From Planctomycetota bacterium (lineage in GTDB: Bacteria > Planctomycetota > UBA1135 > UBA2386), in contig JAGQRA010000415.1 of the NCBI GenBank assembly GCA_020425885.1, positions 1 to 13,353 of the forward strand: DNA of 13,353 nt. The letters are read 5' to 3'. Positions 7,350 to 13,353 of this stretch are shown here, piece after piece. Made by a program: the position numbers and the translations under genes. The notes under the pieces were generated by a model. It saw nothing but the letters and a program-made list of their open reading frames with translations. It did not search any database and had not been told where the DNA came from. Each line of letters starts with the position of its first letter. Positions within the stretch are counted from its first letter, which is position 1.

Positions 7350-7655
7350 ATGGTCATGCTGTTCCCGACGCCACCCGACAAACTCGTCGATGCGGCCGGG
7401 CGTCCGTACTTCCTCTGGGACTCGGACATGACCCTGGCCGACTTCAGGCAGCGCCTTCGCGAAGAAGACCGCGAAGGCCGGGCCTACTTCGTGGGCAAGC
7501 TCATGCGGCAGGCCAGGCCGGATGACGTGTTCTCGTTCGTGACCGTCGACCAGATCGTCGACCTCTGACCGCTGCTGCGGCGCTACCTCGGGCGTCAGGA
7601 AGAGTTCTGGCGCTGGTTGCTCGACTACTGGGGGTGCGGCCCTGAAGCGGCTTAG
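7350..7655 (+). pseudogene. Small conserved protein upstream of an AbiEii-like gene, interrupted by an in-frame TGA
   Basis: The first 72 codons (starting MVMLFPTPPDKLVD, then RPYFLWDSD) resemble a ~100-residue family that I recall lying directly upstream of DUF1814/AbiEii nucleotidyltransferase genes in various bacteria. After ...QIVDL a TGA (7566-7568) stops translation. The same frame then continues for 28 codons as PLLRRYLGRQEEFWRWLLDY and a short tail to a TAG at 7655. The intact family has Trp at that point, as I recall, so a single TGG-to-TGA change explains the stop. TGA ends other genes here (for example the kinase), so recoding is not expected. It is probably inactive or makes a truncated 72-residue product. 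The partner role (antitoxin-like) is inferred only from gene pairing. Confidence 0.6.
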
Positions 7656-7815
7656 CGAGCTGCAGGCCGAAGTGCTGGCCGTGCTGGCCGGCATCGAGCC
7701 GCGGTGGACGCTGACAGGCGGCGCCGCGCTCGCCGGCTTCCATCTGGGTCACCGTCGACCCGGGATCTCGACCTGTTCTGGCATGGCCAAAGCGCGCTCG
7801 GTGAGACGCGGCGCC
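7642..7815 (+). pseudogene. Remnant of an AbiEii/DUF1814-like nucleotidyltransferase gene, frameshifted and truncated
   Basis: From a CTG codon (7642-7644, where an ATG would be expected) the frame reads LKRLSELQAEVLAVLAG and then RWTLTGGAALAGFHLGH. The reading must then move to another frame near 7753-7755, where TRDLDLFWHGQSALG continues. Joined, TGGAAL...TRDLDLF is the nucleotide-binding signature of the DUF1814 nucleotidyltransferases (GG motif, then D-x-D). One missing base at about 7754 restores the frame. Homology ends after about 58 codons, against roughly 250-300 in the family, and the 3' end of the opposite-strand secreted gene begins 14 nt later. Lost start, frameshift and truncation together make this a dead gene. 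It overlaps the end of the preceding remnant by 14 nt, as expected for a coupled pair. Confidence 0.6.
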
Positions 7816-7828
7816 GCCCGAGTCCGAA

Positions 7829-8986
7829 TCAGTTGCCGAACATCGCCTCGACCATGTTCGAGGTACCGATGCCCGTCGCAGTCAGCGCGACCGTCTGCAC
7901 ATAGAACAGGATGCCGCCGAAACTCTGCGCGGCCGGCACCGGGATCGAGACGTTGAGCTGGCCGTTCTGGGCGATGCCGCCGAGGTTGGCCACGATCATC
8001 GCGGCGTCGATGTAGCTCGTGCAGCCCGGGGCGTTGAGGCCGAAGGCGCTGAGCGGCAGCGGCGGGTTCTGCGGTCCGAACGAGAAGTAGGTGAAGGCCA
8101 ATGGCGTCGGCGCGGCGATGCCGAACGTCATCAGGTCCCAACTGCTGCCGAGGATCGGATCGCTGCTCTGGAGCTCGAGGCCGACGCAGCCGCTGCCATG
8201 GCTCTCGTTCCAGGCGCAGGCCGCGGTCGGAAACGGCCAGGTGCGGAGCTCGAGGTCCGTGGCGCGACCGTGACCGATCAGGCCGCCGGCGCCGAAGCCG
8301 CCGGCCGGCACCGACGCAGCGCTCCAGAACGCGAGCCAGCCCCAGTGGCAGTCGTTGGCGTGGAGCGAGTTGGCCGGCACCGTCATCGAGGTGACGGCTC
8401 CGGGAGCGAGGTTCGAGAAGACCTCGTTGCCGCTGCGATCCTCGATACCGAGGCCGGTGAATCCGGAGGCCTGGACCAACGGCCCGGGCTGGTTCCAGGT
8501 GAGAGTCGTGGCGGTCGCCGACGGAAACTGCTGGATCGTGTTGAACGAAGATCCCGTCAGGTACGGCGTGTTCGGGTACTGCTCGGCACCGACGGTGAAC
8601 GATTGGGTCAACACACCGAGCGTGCCGCCCGACATGGTCAGCGTGTAGCTCGCGTTGCTCGGGAACTCGGCGTTCATCGCCGCCTGGGTCGCGTAGCCGC
8701 GTGACAGCGACCAGTAGGTGCCGTCCTGCTCGAGGCTGACGCTGCCGGAGAGGTTGCCGCCGGTGAGCGTGATCAGCCCGGCATCGGCGGCGGCAGTGGT
8801 GGTGACATCGACCCCGACCTCCCATTGCCACGGTGTGGTGGGCATGGTGTTGGCCGCGGTCTGCTGGTAGATCGGGGCCTTGACGAAGTCCCACTCGGTG
8901 ACCTGCGCGGACAGCGAACAGACCAGGCATGACAACCCGGGGGCGAGTGCGACGGAACGGACCTTGTCGATGATCGGTGAGTACAT
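7829..8986 (-). CDS. Secreted beta-rich protein of unknown function
   Basis: From the ATG at 8986 the protein has 385 residues and a signal peptide (1-27) ending LSA before Gln28. The mature part is rich in Thr, Ser, Gly and Asn with beta-strand-like alternation and few charged residues. It has paired Cys residues that could form disulfides (for example Cys257 and Cys267, Cys213, Cys321). The C-terminal ~85 residues (PLPLSAFGLNAPGC from 309, then NGQLNVSIPVPAAQ and a strand-turn ending) match in style the C-terminal domain of many secreted planctomycete proteins. No catalytic motif is seen. An ATG 13 codons upstream (9025) would place charged residues before the signal peptide, so I prefer 8986. 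Neither has a Shine-Dalgarno. The gene is divergent from the kinase gene and abuts the decayed cassette at its 3' end. Confidence 0.72.
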   Translation of the reverse strand: MYSPIIDKVRSVALAPGLSCLVCSLSAQVTEWDFVKAPIYQQTAANTMPTTPWQWEVGVDVTTTAAADAGLITLTGGNLSGSVSLEQDGTYWSLSRGYATQAAMNAEFPSNASYTLTMSGGTLGVLTQSFTVGAEQYPNTPYLTGSSFNTIQQFPSATATTLTWNQPGPLVQASGFTGLGIEDRSGNEVFSNLAPGAVTSMTVPANSLHANDCHWGWLAFWSAASVPAGGFGAGGLIGHGRATDLELRTWPFPTAACAWNESHGSGCVGLELQSSDPILGSSWDLMTFGIAAPTPLAFTYFSFGPQNPPLPLSAFGLNAPGCTSYIDAAMIVANLGGIAQNGQLNVSIPVPAAQSFGGILFYVQTVALTATGIGTSNMVEAMFGN

Positions 8987-9255
8987 GGCGATGGCGTGAT
9001 CTGGCCGCACCAGAACGGCGGCCACTGACGGGAGATGCCGCGACCCGAGGTGGCCGCATCAGGGACTTGCCCCGCCGACCGACGTCCCTTACGGGCCAAT
9101 CCGGAATCTCCGGCGTCGACTCGGAGGCGCGGCGCTGCACGCGCGTCGGACGCGGACACAAGGACGCGATGCCACGGCGGCTTCGGCAATCGCCACATCG
9201 CGTCGATCCGTCGCCATCGACAGTTCTGTGCCGCGACAGCGAGATCGATGGTTGA
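8987..9255. other. Intergenic region between divergent secreted-protein and kinase genes
   Basis: These 269 nt should hold both divergent promoters. I see no good sigma-70 or ECF promoter and no Shine-Dalgarno for either gene. The only structure found is the inverted repeat listed separately (9061-9089) and a weaker CTCCG/CGGAG pair (9108-9112 and 9122-9126). Confidence 0.5.
9061..9089. repeat. Inverted repeat in the divergent intergenic region
   Basis: AGGGAC (9061-9066) and GTCCCT (9084-9089) form a perfect 6-bp inverted repeat around a 17-nt centre. It could be an operator for either neighbour, but a chance match is not excluded. Confidence 0.25.
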
Positions 9256-12200
9256 ATGTCACTCTCGACCCCGCTCCCTGGCCGCCGGTTGCATGCGGCC
9301 CGCGCACCGCAAGGCATGTCAGGTTCCGCCCCCGACCCAACCCCCGACCTTCCCGATAGCGTGGAGGATGCGCTCGCCGAAGCGCTGCTGCGTTCGCCGG
9401 CGGAACGGCAGCCGCGACTGGACGCCCTGCTGGCGCTGCACCCCGAGTTCGAGGCGGTGCTGCGCGCACGCATCGAGCAGGCCTGCGGCGCCGACGACGG
9501 ACGGCTGCTACCCGCAAACCCGAACGAGGTGGCGGAACACGGGATCCACGCCGGCACGCACATCGACCGCTACGAACTGATCGAGCAGATCGCCGAGGGC
9601 GGCATGGGGACGGTCTGGATGGCGGCGCAGCGCGAGCCGATCCGGCGCCGCGTGGCGCTGAAGGTCATCAAGCTCGGCATGGACACCAGGCAGGTGATGG
9701 CGCGCTTCGCGGCCGAGCGCCAGGCCCTCGCCATGATGGACCACCCCCACATCGCCAAGGTGTTCGACGCCGGCAGCACGGCGCGGGGGCGGCCGTACTT
9801 CGTGATGGAGTACATCCGTGGGGTTCCGATCCTCGAGTACTGCGATCGCGAACGGGTCCGAACCGAGGTTCGGCTCGGCCTGTTCATCAAGGTCTGCCAG
9901 GCCATCCAGCACGCCCACCAGAAGGGCATCATCCATCGCGACATCAAGCCCTCGAACGTGCTCGTGACCCTGCACGACGGAGTGCCCGTGCCGAAGGTGA
10001 TCGACTTCGGCATCGCCAAGGCGACCGACGGCGGGCTGACCGAGAAGACGCTGTTCACCGGGCACCGGCAGATGCTCGGCACGCCGGCGTACATGTCGCC
10101 GGAGCAGGCGGAGATGTCGGGGCTCGACGTCGACACCCGCAGCGACGTCTACTCGCTCGGGGTGCTGCTCTACGAGTTGCTGACCGGCACGACGCCGTTC
10201 GACAACAAGGACCTGCTGACCAAGGGCTTCGTCGAGATGGTGCGCACGATCCGCGAGGTCGAGCCGCAGCGGCCGAGCACGCGGATCTCGACCCTCGGCG
10301 AGTCCGCGACGGACCTCGCGGCCCGACGGCGGACCGACCGCCGCGGGCTCGGCTCGCTGCTGCGTGGCGAGCTCGATTGGATCGTCATGAAGTGCCTCGA
10401 GAAGGACCGTTCACGCCGTTACGACACGGCCGACGGACTCGCGGCCGACATCCAGCGCCATCTCGTTGACGAACCGGTGACGGCGGGGCCGCCCGGGGCG
10501 CACTACCGATTGCGGAAGTTCGTGCGGCGCAACCGCGGCCGGGTGATCGCGGGCAGCATCGTCACGGTGACGCTGGTCCTAGGGCTCATCGTGTCGGGCA
10601 TGGGTTGGCGCTGGGCGCTGGACGAGAAGGACCGCGCCGATGCCGCGCGTCTCGAGGAGTCCGCCGCCCGCACCCATGCCGAACTCCTCGTCGGGTTCAT
10701 GGGTGACATGCTCAAGGGCATCGGCCCCAGCATCGCCAAGGGGCGCGACATCACGATGCTCAGGGAGATGATGGACGCCGCCGCGACCAGGATCGAGAAC
10801 GGCGAACTCGACTCGGCACCCGAGGCCGAGGTCCGCCTGAGCGAGACCATCGGCAACATCTACCGCGAGCTGGCGGCGTACGACGCCGCCTTCCAGATGC
10901 TGGCGCCGGCGTTGGAACTGGCGCGATCGACCTGGCCCGGCGACCACCACGAGGTGGCGCGGGCGATGAACCACATGGCGACGCTGCACTACGAGCGCGG
11001 CAATCTGTCGGCCGCCGAGGAGCTCTACCGCGACGCGCTCGCCATGGTCACGCGGCTGTGTCCGGGCGACGACCAACGCGTCGCCACGGCGCAGGGCAAC
11101 CTGGCGGTGCTGCTGCAGGCCCGCGGCGAACTGGCCGAAGCCGAGCGGCTCTACCGCGAGTCGCTGGCGATGAACCGGCGCCTGTTCGCGGGCGATCACC
11201 GCCGAATCTCCTGGAGCATGCAGGCGCTGGCGACGCTGCTCAGCGTCCGCGGCGACCTCGACGGCGCCGAGCCGCTCTATCGCGAGTCGCTGGCGATGAA
11301 CCGGCGGCTGTTCCCCGGCGACGGCCCCCGCGTCGCCACCGGCCTCGGCCACCTGGCCATCCTGCTGCACTCCCGCGGCGACCTCGACGGCGCCGAGATC
11401 CACTACCGTGAATCGCTGGCGATGAATCGGCGGCTGTTTCCCGGCGACCATCCGAACGTGGCGACGGGCCTGAACGCGCTGGCGATGCTGCTGCGTGACC
11501 GCGGCGAGTTGGAGGAGGCCACCCGACTCTTCGTCGAGTCGATGGAGATGTCGCGGCGGCTGTTCCCCGGCGACAGCCCGAACCGCGCCGCCGACCTCGA
11601 TGCGCTGGCCAGCCTCTACTGGTCGCAGGCCGAACTCGACAAGGCGATCCCGCTGTTCGAAGAGGCCCTGGCGGCGCGCGAGGCGAAGCTCGGACGCCGA
11701 CACATCGACACGCTGACGACGATGGCGAAGCTCGGCATGAGCTACCGCGAGGCCGGCCGCTTCGCCGCTGCCATCCCGTTGCTCGAGGAGTCCGCCATGG
11801 CCTCGCTCGAGCAGCCGTCGCTGGTGTTGGCGCGACCGGCGCTGCTCGAGGTCTATGCCGTGGCGGGCGAGCTGGTCGCGCCGGGCGCCACCGACCGCGC
11901 CGTCGAGCTGGTGCGCAGGATCGCCGCCGCCGAAGCCGCGCCCGTTGATCGTGTCGCGGCCGTCGAGCAGATGTCGCGGCACGCCGGGGCCCTGCTCGGC
12001 CTGCGCCAATGGGGCGAGGCCGAGCCGCTGCTCGCCGAGTGCCTCGCCATCCGCAGGGCACAGGATCCCGATGCCTGGCAGACCTTCCGTTGCGCCTCGC
12101 GCCACGGCGGCGCGCTGCTCGGACAGGGCCGCCTGGCGCAGGCGAAGCCGCTGCTGTTCGAGGGCTACCGCGGGCTCGAGGCGCGCGCGGCCGACATTCC

Positions 12201-12357
12201 GATCACGGCCGGTTCATGCCTGCGGCGAGCCGTCGAACGCGTCGTCCGGTTCTGCCAGGTCGCCGGCACCGAGTCCGAGCTCGCGAACTGGCAGCAGGTT
12301 CTCGACGCCACATCGGACAGGAACGGGAGCCCGGCGGCCGGCGCGGGCGGGAGGTGA
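9256..12357 (+). CDS. Membrane Ser/Thr protein kinase with C-terminal TPR repeats
   Basis: This 1033-residue protein has a helical leader (about 36-80) and then a PknB-like kinase domain (about 105-400). Visible elements are the glycine loop IAEGGMGTV (112-120, first Gly replaced by Ala113), Lys136 in VALKVIK, HRDIKPSN (227-234, catalytic Asp229), DFG (250-252) and GTPAYMSPE (275-283). A transmembrane helix (about 430-449) follows an RLRKFVRRNR stretch, so the kinase is cytoplasmic and the C-terminal part faces out. From about 500 the protein is TPR-like, with 42-residue units in strict register from residue 548 (see repeat entry), then more divergent units to about 980. This is the standard planctomycete kinase-TM-TPR architecture. 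The ATG at 9256 is the longest start; Met21 (9316) is an alternative preceded by a weak AAGG. It is directly coupled to the following sigma factor, a plausible substrate or partner. Confidence 0.92.
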   Translation: MSLSTPLPGRRLHAARAPQGMSGSAPDPTPDLPDSVEDALAEALLRSPAERQPRLDALLALHPEFEAVLRARIEQACGADDGRLLPANPNEVAEHGIHAGTHIDRYELIEQIAEGGMGTVWMAAQREPIRRRVALKVIKLGMDTRQVMARFAAERQALAMMDHPHIAKVFDAGSTARGRPYFVMEYIRGVPILEYCDRERVRTEVRLGLFIKVCQAIQHAHQKGIIHRDIKPSNVLVTLHDGVPVPKVIDFGIAKATDGGLTEKTLFTGHRQMLGTPAYMSPEQAEMSGLDVDTRSDVYSLGVLLYELLTGTTPFDNKDLLTKGFVEMVRTIREVEPQRPSTRISTLGESATDLAARRRTDRRGLGSLLRGELDWIVMKCLEKDRSRRYDTADGLAADIQRHLVDEPVTAGPPGAHYRLRKFVRRNRGRVIAGSIVTVTLVLGLIVSGMGWRWALDEKDRADAARLEESAARTHAELLVGFMGDMLKGIGPSIAKGRDITMLREMMDAAATRIENGELDSAPEAEVRLSETIGNIYRELAAYDAAFQMLAPALELARSTWPGDHHEVARAMNHMATLHYERGNLSAAEELYRDALAMVTRLCPGDDQRVATAQGNLAVLLQARGELAEAERLYRESLAMNRRLFAGDHRRISWSMQALATLLSVRGDLDGAEPLYRESLAMNRRLFPGDGPRVATGLGHLAILLHSRGDLDGAEIHYRESLAMNRRLFPGDHPNVATGLNALAMLLRDRGELEEATRLFVESMEMSRRLFPGDSPNRAADLDALASLYWSQAELDKAIPLFEEALAAREAKLGRRHIDTLTTMAKLGMSYREAGRFAAAIPLLEESAMASLEQPSLVLARPALLEVYAVAGELVAPGATDRAVELVRRIAAAEAAPVDRVAAVEQMSRHAGALLGLRQWGEAEPLLAECLAIRRAQDPDAWQTFRCASRHGGALLGQGRLAQAKPLLFEGYRGLEARAADIPITAGSCLRRAVERVVRFCQVAGTESELANWQQVLDATSDRNGSPAAGAGGR
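10897..11778 (+). repeat. Seven in-register 126-bp coding repeats (TPR units)
   Basis: The conserved helix start (LYRESLAMNRRLFPGD in the best units) recurs exactly every 126 bp: 10897, 11023, 11149, 11275, 11401, 11527 and 11653, with an eighth beginning at 11779. The middle three units are most alike. Over the 42 nt following LY, the units at 11275 and 11401 differ at only four bases, all synonymous. This is an internal coding expansion within the kinase gene. Confidence 0.85.
12350..12357 (+). promoter_or_regulatory. Perfect Shine-Dalgarno overlapping the kinase stop codon
   Basis: GGAGGTGA is a full 8-nt complement to the usual 16S rRNA 3' end and includes the kinase TGA stop (12355-12357). 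The sigma-factor ATG begins at 12359. Translation of the sigma factor is therefore probably coupled to termination on the kinase gene. This site decides the sigma start. Confidence 0.8.
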
Positions 12358-12358
12358 C

Positions 12359-13078
12359 ATGACCGATCGATCCCGTTCGCTCAACACGCGCTGGTCGATG
12401 CTCGACGAGTTGCAGGACAGGGGCGCGGAGGATACCTGGCGCTGGTTCATCGACCGCTACCGCTCGTACATCCGCACCTGTCTGCATCGGCTGATCCGCC
12501 CCGGGGAGCAGGCCGAGCAGGCGGTGGACGAGTTCTGGAGCTACCTCTTCGCGAGCTCGGTGATCGCGAACGCCGATCGCAACCGCCGCTTCCGCACCTA
12601 CCTCGCCGGCACCGTGCGCCACTTCGCCTTCGCCTGGCTGCGCGCGCATGCGAGCGACGCGACCGAGGCTGCCGTCGAAGCCGCCTCGAGCGAACCGGAC
12701 CCGTCGCGACGCTACGAGGAACAGGACATGCTCCTGTGGACGCGGCAGGTAGTGCAGCTCGCGCTCGCCGAGCTGGCGAAGGGCAGTGCCGACCAGGCGC
12801 AGGCGCTGCGCTGGTTCTACGGCCTGCCCGCATCGATCGACGACGACGGCGGCGAGCCGCGGCCCGCATCATGGATCGCCGCGCAGCTCGGCCTCAAGAC
12901 CAACGCGGCGCACCAGCTGGTGTTCAGGGCGCGCAACCGACTGCGGGCATGCATCGAGAACGAGCTGCGCGAGACCGTGCTCGCCCGCGAGGATCTCGAT
13001 GACGAGCGGCGGCTGGTCTACGCGGTGATCGCGCAGGAGAACCCGGGCTTGGAGCCGGAAGCGGACGAGCGCCGGTAG
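12359..13078 (+). CDS. ECF-like sigma-70 family factor coupled to the kinase
   Basis: This 239-residue protein has region 2 at about 24-98 (RWFIDRYRSYIRTCLHRLI, then AVDEFWSYLF and FRTYLAGTVRHFAFAWLR) and region 4 at about 145-200 (helix-turn-helix WIAAQLGLKTNAAHQLVFRARNRL within it split over residues 172-195). A charged linker (about 99-125) lies between them and an acidic tail (about 205-239) follows. It fits the ECF-like sigma factors that sit beside Ser/Thr kinases in planctomycetes, where phosphorylation by the partner kinase is the likely signal. That link is inferred from gene pairing. The frame is open far upstream inside the kinase gene, but the perfect Shine-Dalgarno and the family's usual N-terminus (MTDRSRSLNTRWSML) fix the start here. 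The acidic tail beyond region 4 is longer than in a minimal ECF factor and could be regulatory. Confidence 0.82.
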   Translation: MTDRSRSLNTRWSMLDELQDRGAEDTWRWFIDRYRSYIRTCLHRLIRPGEQAEQAVDEFWSYLFASSVIANADRNRRFRTYLAGTVRHFAFAWLRAHASDATEAAVEAASSEPDPSRRYEEQDMLLWTRQVVQLALAELAKGSADQAQALRWFYGLPASIDDDGGEPRPASWIAAQLGLKTNAAHQLVFRARNRLRACIENELRETVLAREDLDDERRLVYAVIAQENPGLEPEADERR

Positions 13079-13083
13079 CCGCA

Positions 13084-13104
13084 GCGTGGTCATTCGACCT
13101 ACGC
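13084..13104 (+). terminator. Candidate hairpin terminator without U-run
   Basis: Six nt after the sigma-factor stop, GCGTGGTC (13084-13091) pairs with GACC (13096-13099) and ACGC (13101-13104) around an ATTC loop, giving 8 bp with one bulged T (13100). No U-run follows, so it may be a terminator of a non-classical kind or a 3'-end stabilising hairpin. Confidence 0.35.
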
Positions 13105-13181
13105 CGAAGCGACCGTTGATTGGACTCGAGCCGACGTCGCGGGCATGATCGGTGCATCCACTCATCTGCTGGAGACAGGCC

Positions 13182-13353
13182 ATGAAGAAGACCCTGATCC
13201 TGCCGACCGACGAGAAGCGGCTGGCCCGTGAGATGTTCAAGCATTACCTCGATGACGAGCCCTACGTGCTGCTCGTCGTCTTCGGCAAGGGAGACAAGCA
13301 GTTGATCGCCGCCAAGCGGGCTTCGAAGCTCGCCGGCAAGGACGACGACGCCC
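13182..13353 (+). CDS. 5' end of an unrecognised small gene (runs off right edge)
   Basis: The frame from ATG is open for 57 codons to the window edge, starting MKKTLILPTDEKRLARE. GGAG (13171-13174) lies 7 nt before the ATG. The visible part alternates a charged helix (10-22), a hydrophobic strand (YVLLVVFG, 28-35) and a Lys/Asp-rich tail (36-57). That suggests a small soluble alpha/beta protein, and it carries no signal peptide. The N-terminal MKKTLILPT could be a beta-strand. No family is recognised. It is separated from the sigma factor by 103 nt including a candidate terminator hairpin, so it is probably transcribed on its own. Confidence 0.6.
   Translation, partial: MKKTLILPTDEKRLAREMFKHYLDDEPYVLLVVFGKGDKQLIAAKRASKLAGKDDDA

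Noticed and set aside
7566..7568. TGA read as Trp or another recoding event
   Set aside because: TGA is used as a normal stop by the kinase and other genes here, and the adjacent gene is also broken, so gene decay is the simpler reading.
7197..7694. N-terminal extension of the small membrane protein
   Set aside because: The extension is hydrophilic, lacks motifs and lies antisense to the recognisable cassette remnants.
7808..7817. Perfect 10-bp palindrome GCGGCGCCGC near the cassette breakpoint
   Set aside because: Has no loop and is common in GC-rich DNA; no second copy was found to suggest a recombination or target site.
7749..9563. 604-codon minus-strand open frame overlapping the secreted protein and the kinase start
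   Set aside because: Arg-rich shadow in a different frame from the signal-peptide-bearing 385-residue protein; it overlaps two better genes.
10579..12105. 508-codon minus-strand open frame opposite the TPR region
   Set aside because: Repetitive antisense of the TPR repeats; no independent evidence.
11855..12358. Upstream extension of the second sigma factor
   Set aside because: It overlaps the kinase C-terminus in another frame and is Arg/Pro/Ser-rich; the perfect Shine-Dalgarno places the start at 12359.

Overview
The window looks like a chromosomal segment of a high-GC planctomycete (phylum Planctomycetota). This rests on the mix of genes, not on any marker gene. It has a membrane Ser/Thr kinase with C-terminal TPRs paired with an ECF-like sigma factor, and an ECF sigma factor paired with a membrane-anchored leucine-rich-repeat protein. 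It also has a SASA-type esterase and secreted beta-rich proteins with a conserved-looking C-terminal domain of the kind I associate with this phylum. No tRNA, rRNA, CRISPR array or recognisable transposase is visible.

Layout. Left part, minus strand: an ECF sigma factor (2542-3045) overlaps by 4 nt the gene for a single-pass membrane protein with two LRR arrays (149-2545). It is followed by the first 11 codons of another gene that runs off the left edge (start at 35). That last start sits just after a two-tier hairpin with a GNRA-type loop, and its Shine-Dalgarno lies in the bulge. Centre-left, plus strand: a secreted tandem SASA esterase whose second half has lost its catalytic residues (3195-4850), then a secreted D-rich beta-repeat protein (4988-6721). 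Centre: a small membrane protein on the minus strand (6768-7196), then the wreck of a two-gene cassette on the plus strand (7350-about 7815). The cassette comprises a small conserved protein with an in-frame TGA and an AbiEii/DUF1814-like nucleotidyltransferase that is frameshifted and cut short. A secreted protein reads towards it (7829-8986, minus).

Right part, plus strand: a 1033-residue TPR kinase (9256-12357) tightly coupled to a sigma factor (12359-13078). The sigma start carries a perfect 8-nt anti-SD match that overlaps the kinase stop codon. A candidate hairpin follows, then the 5' end of an unrecognised small gene (13182 to the right edge).

Two signal-to-transcription modules therefore frame the window (sigma plus LRR membrane protein; kinase plus sigma). 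Between them lie secreted proteins, which may or may not be their targets. The most unusual items are the SD-in-bulge hairpin at 38-73, the esterase/pseudo-esterase fusion, and the decayed nucleotidyltransferase cassette.
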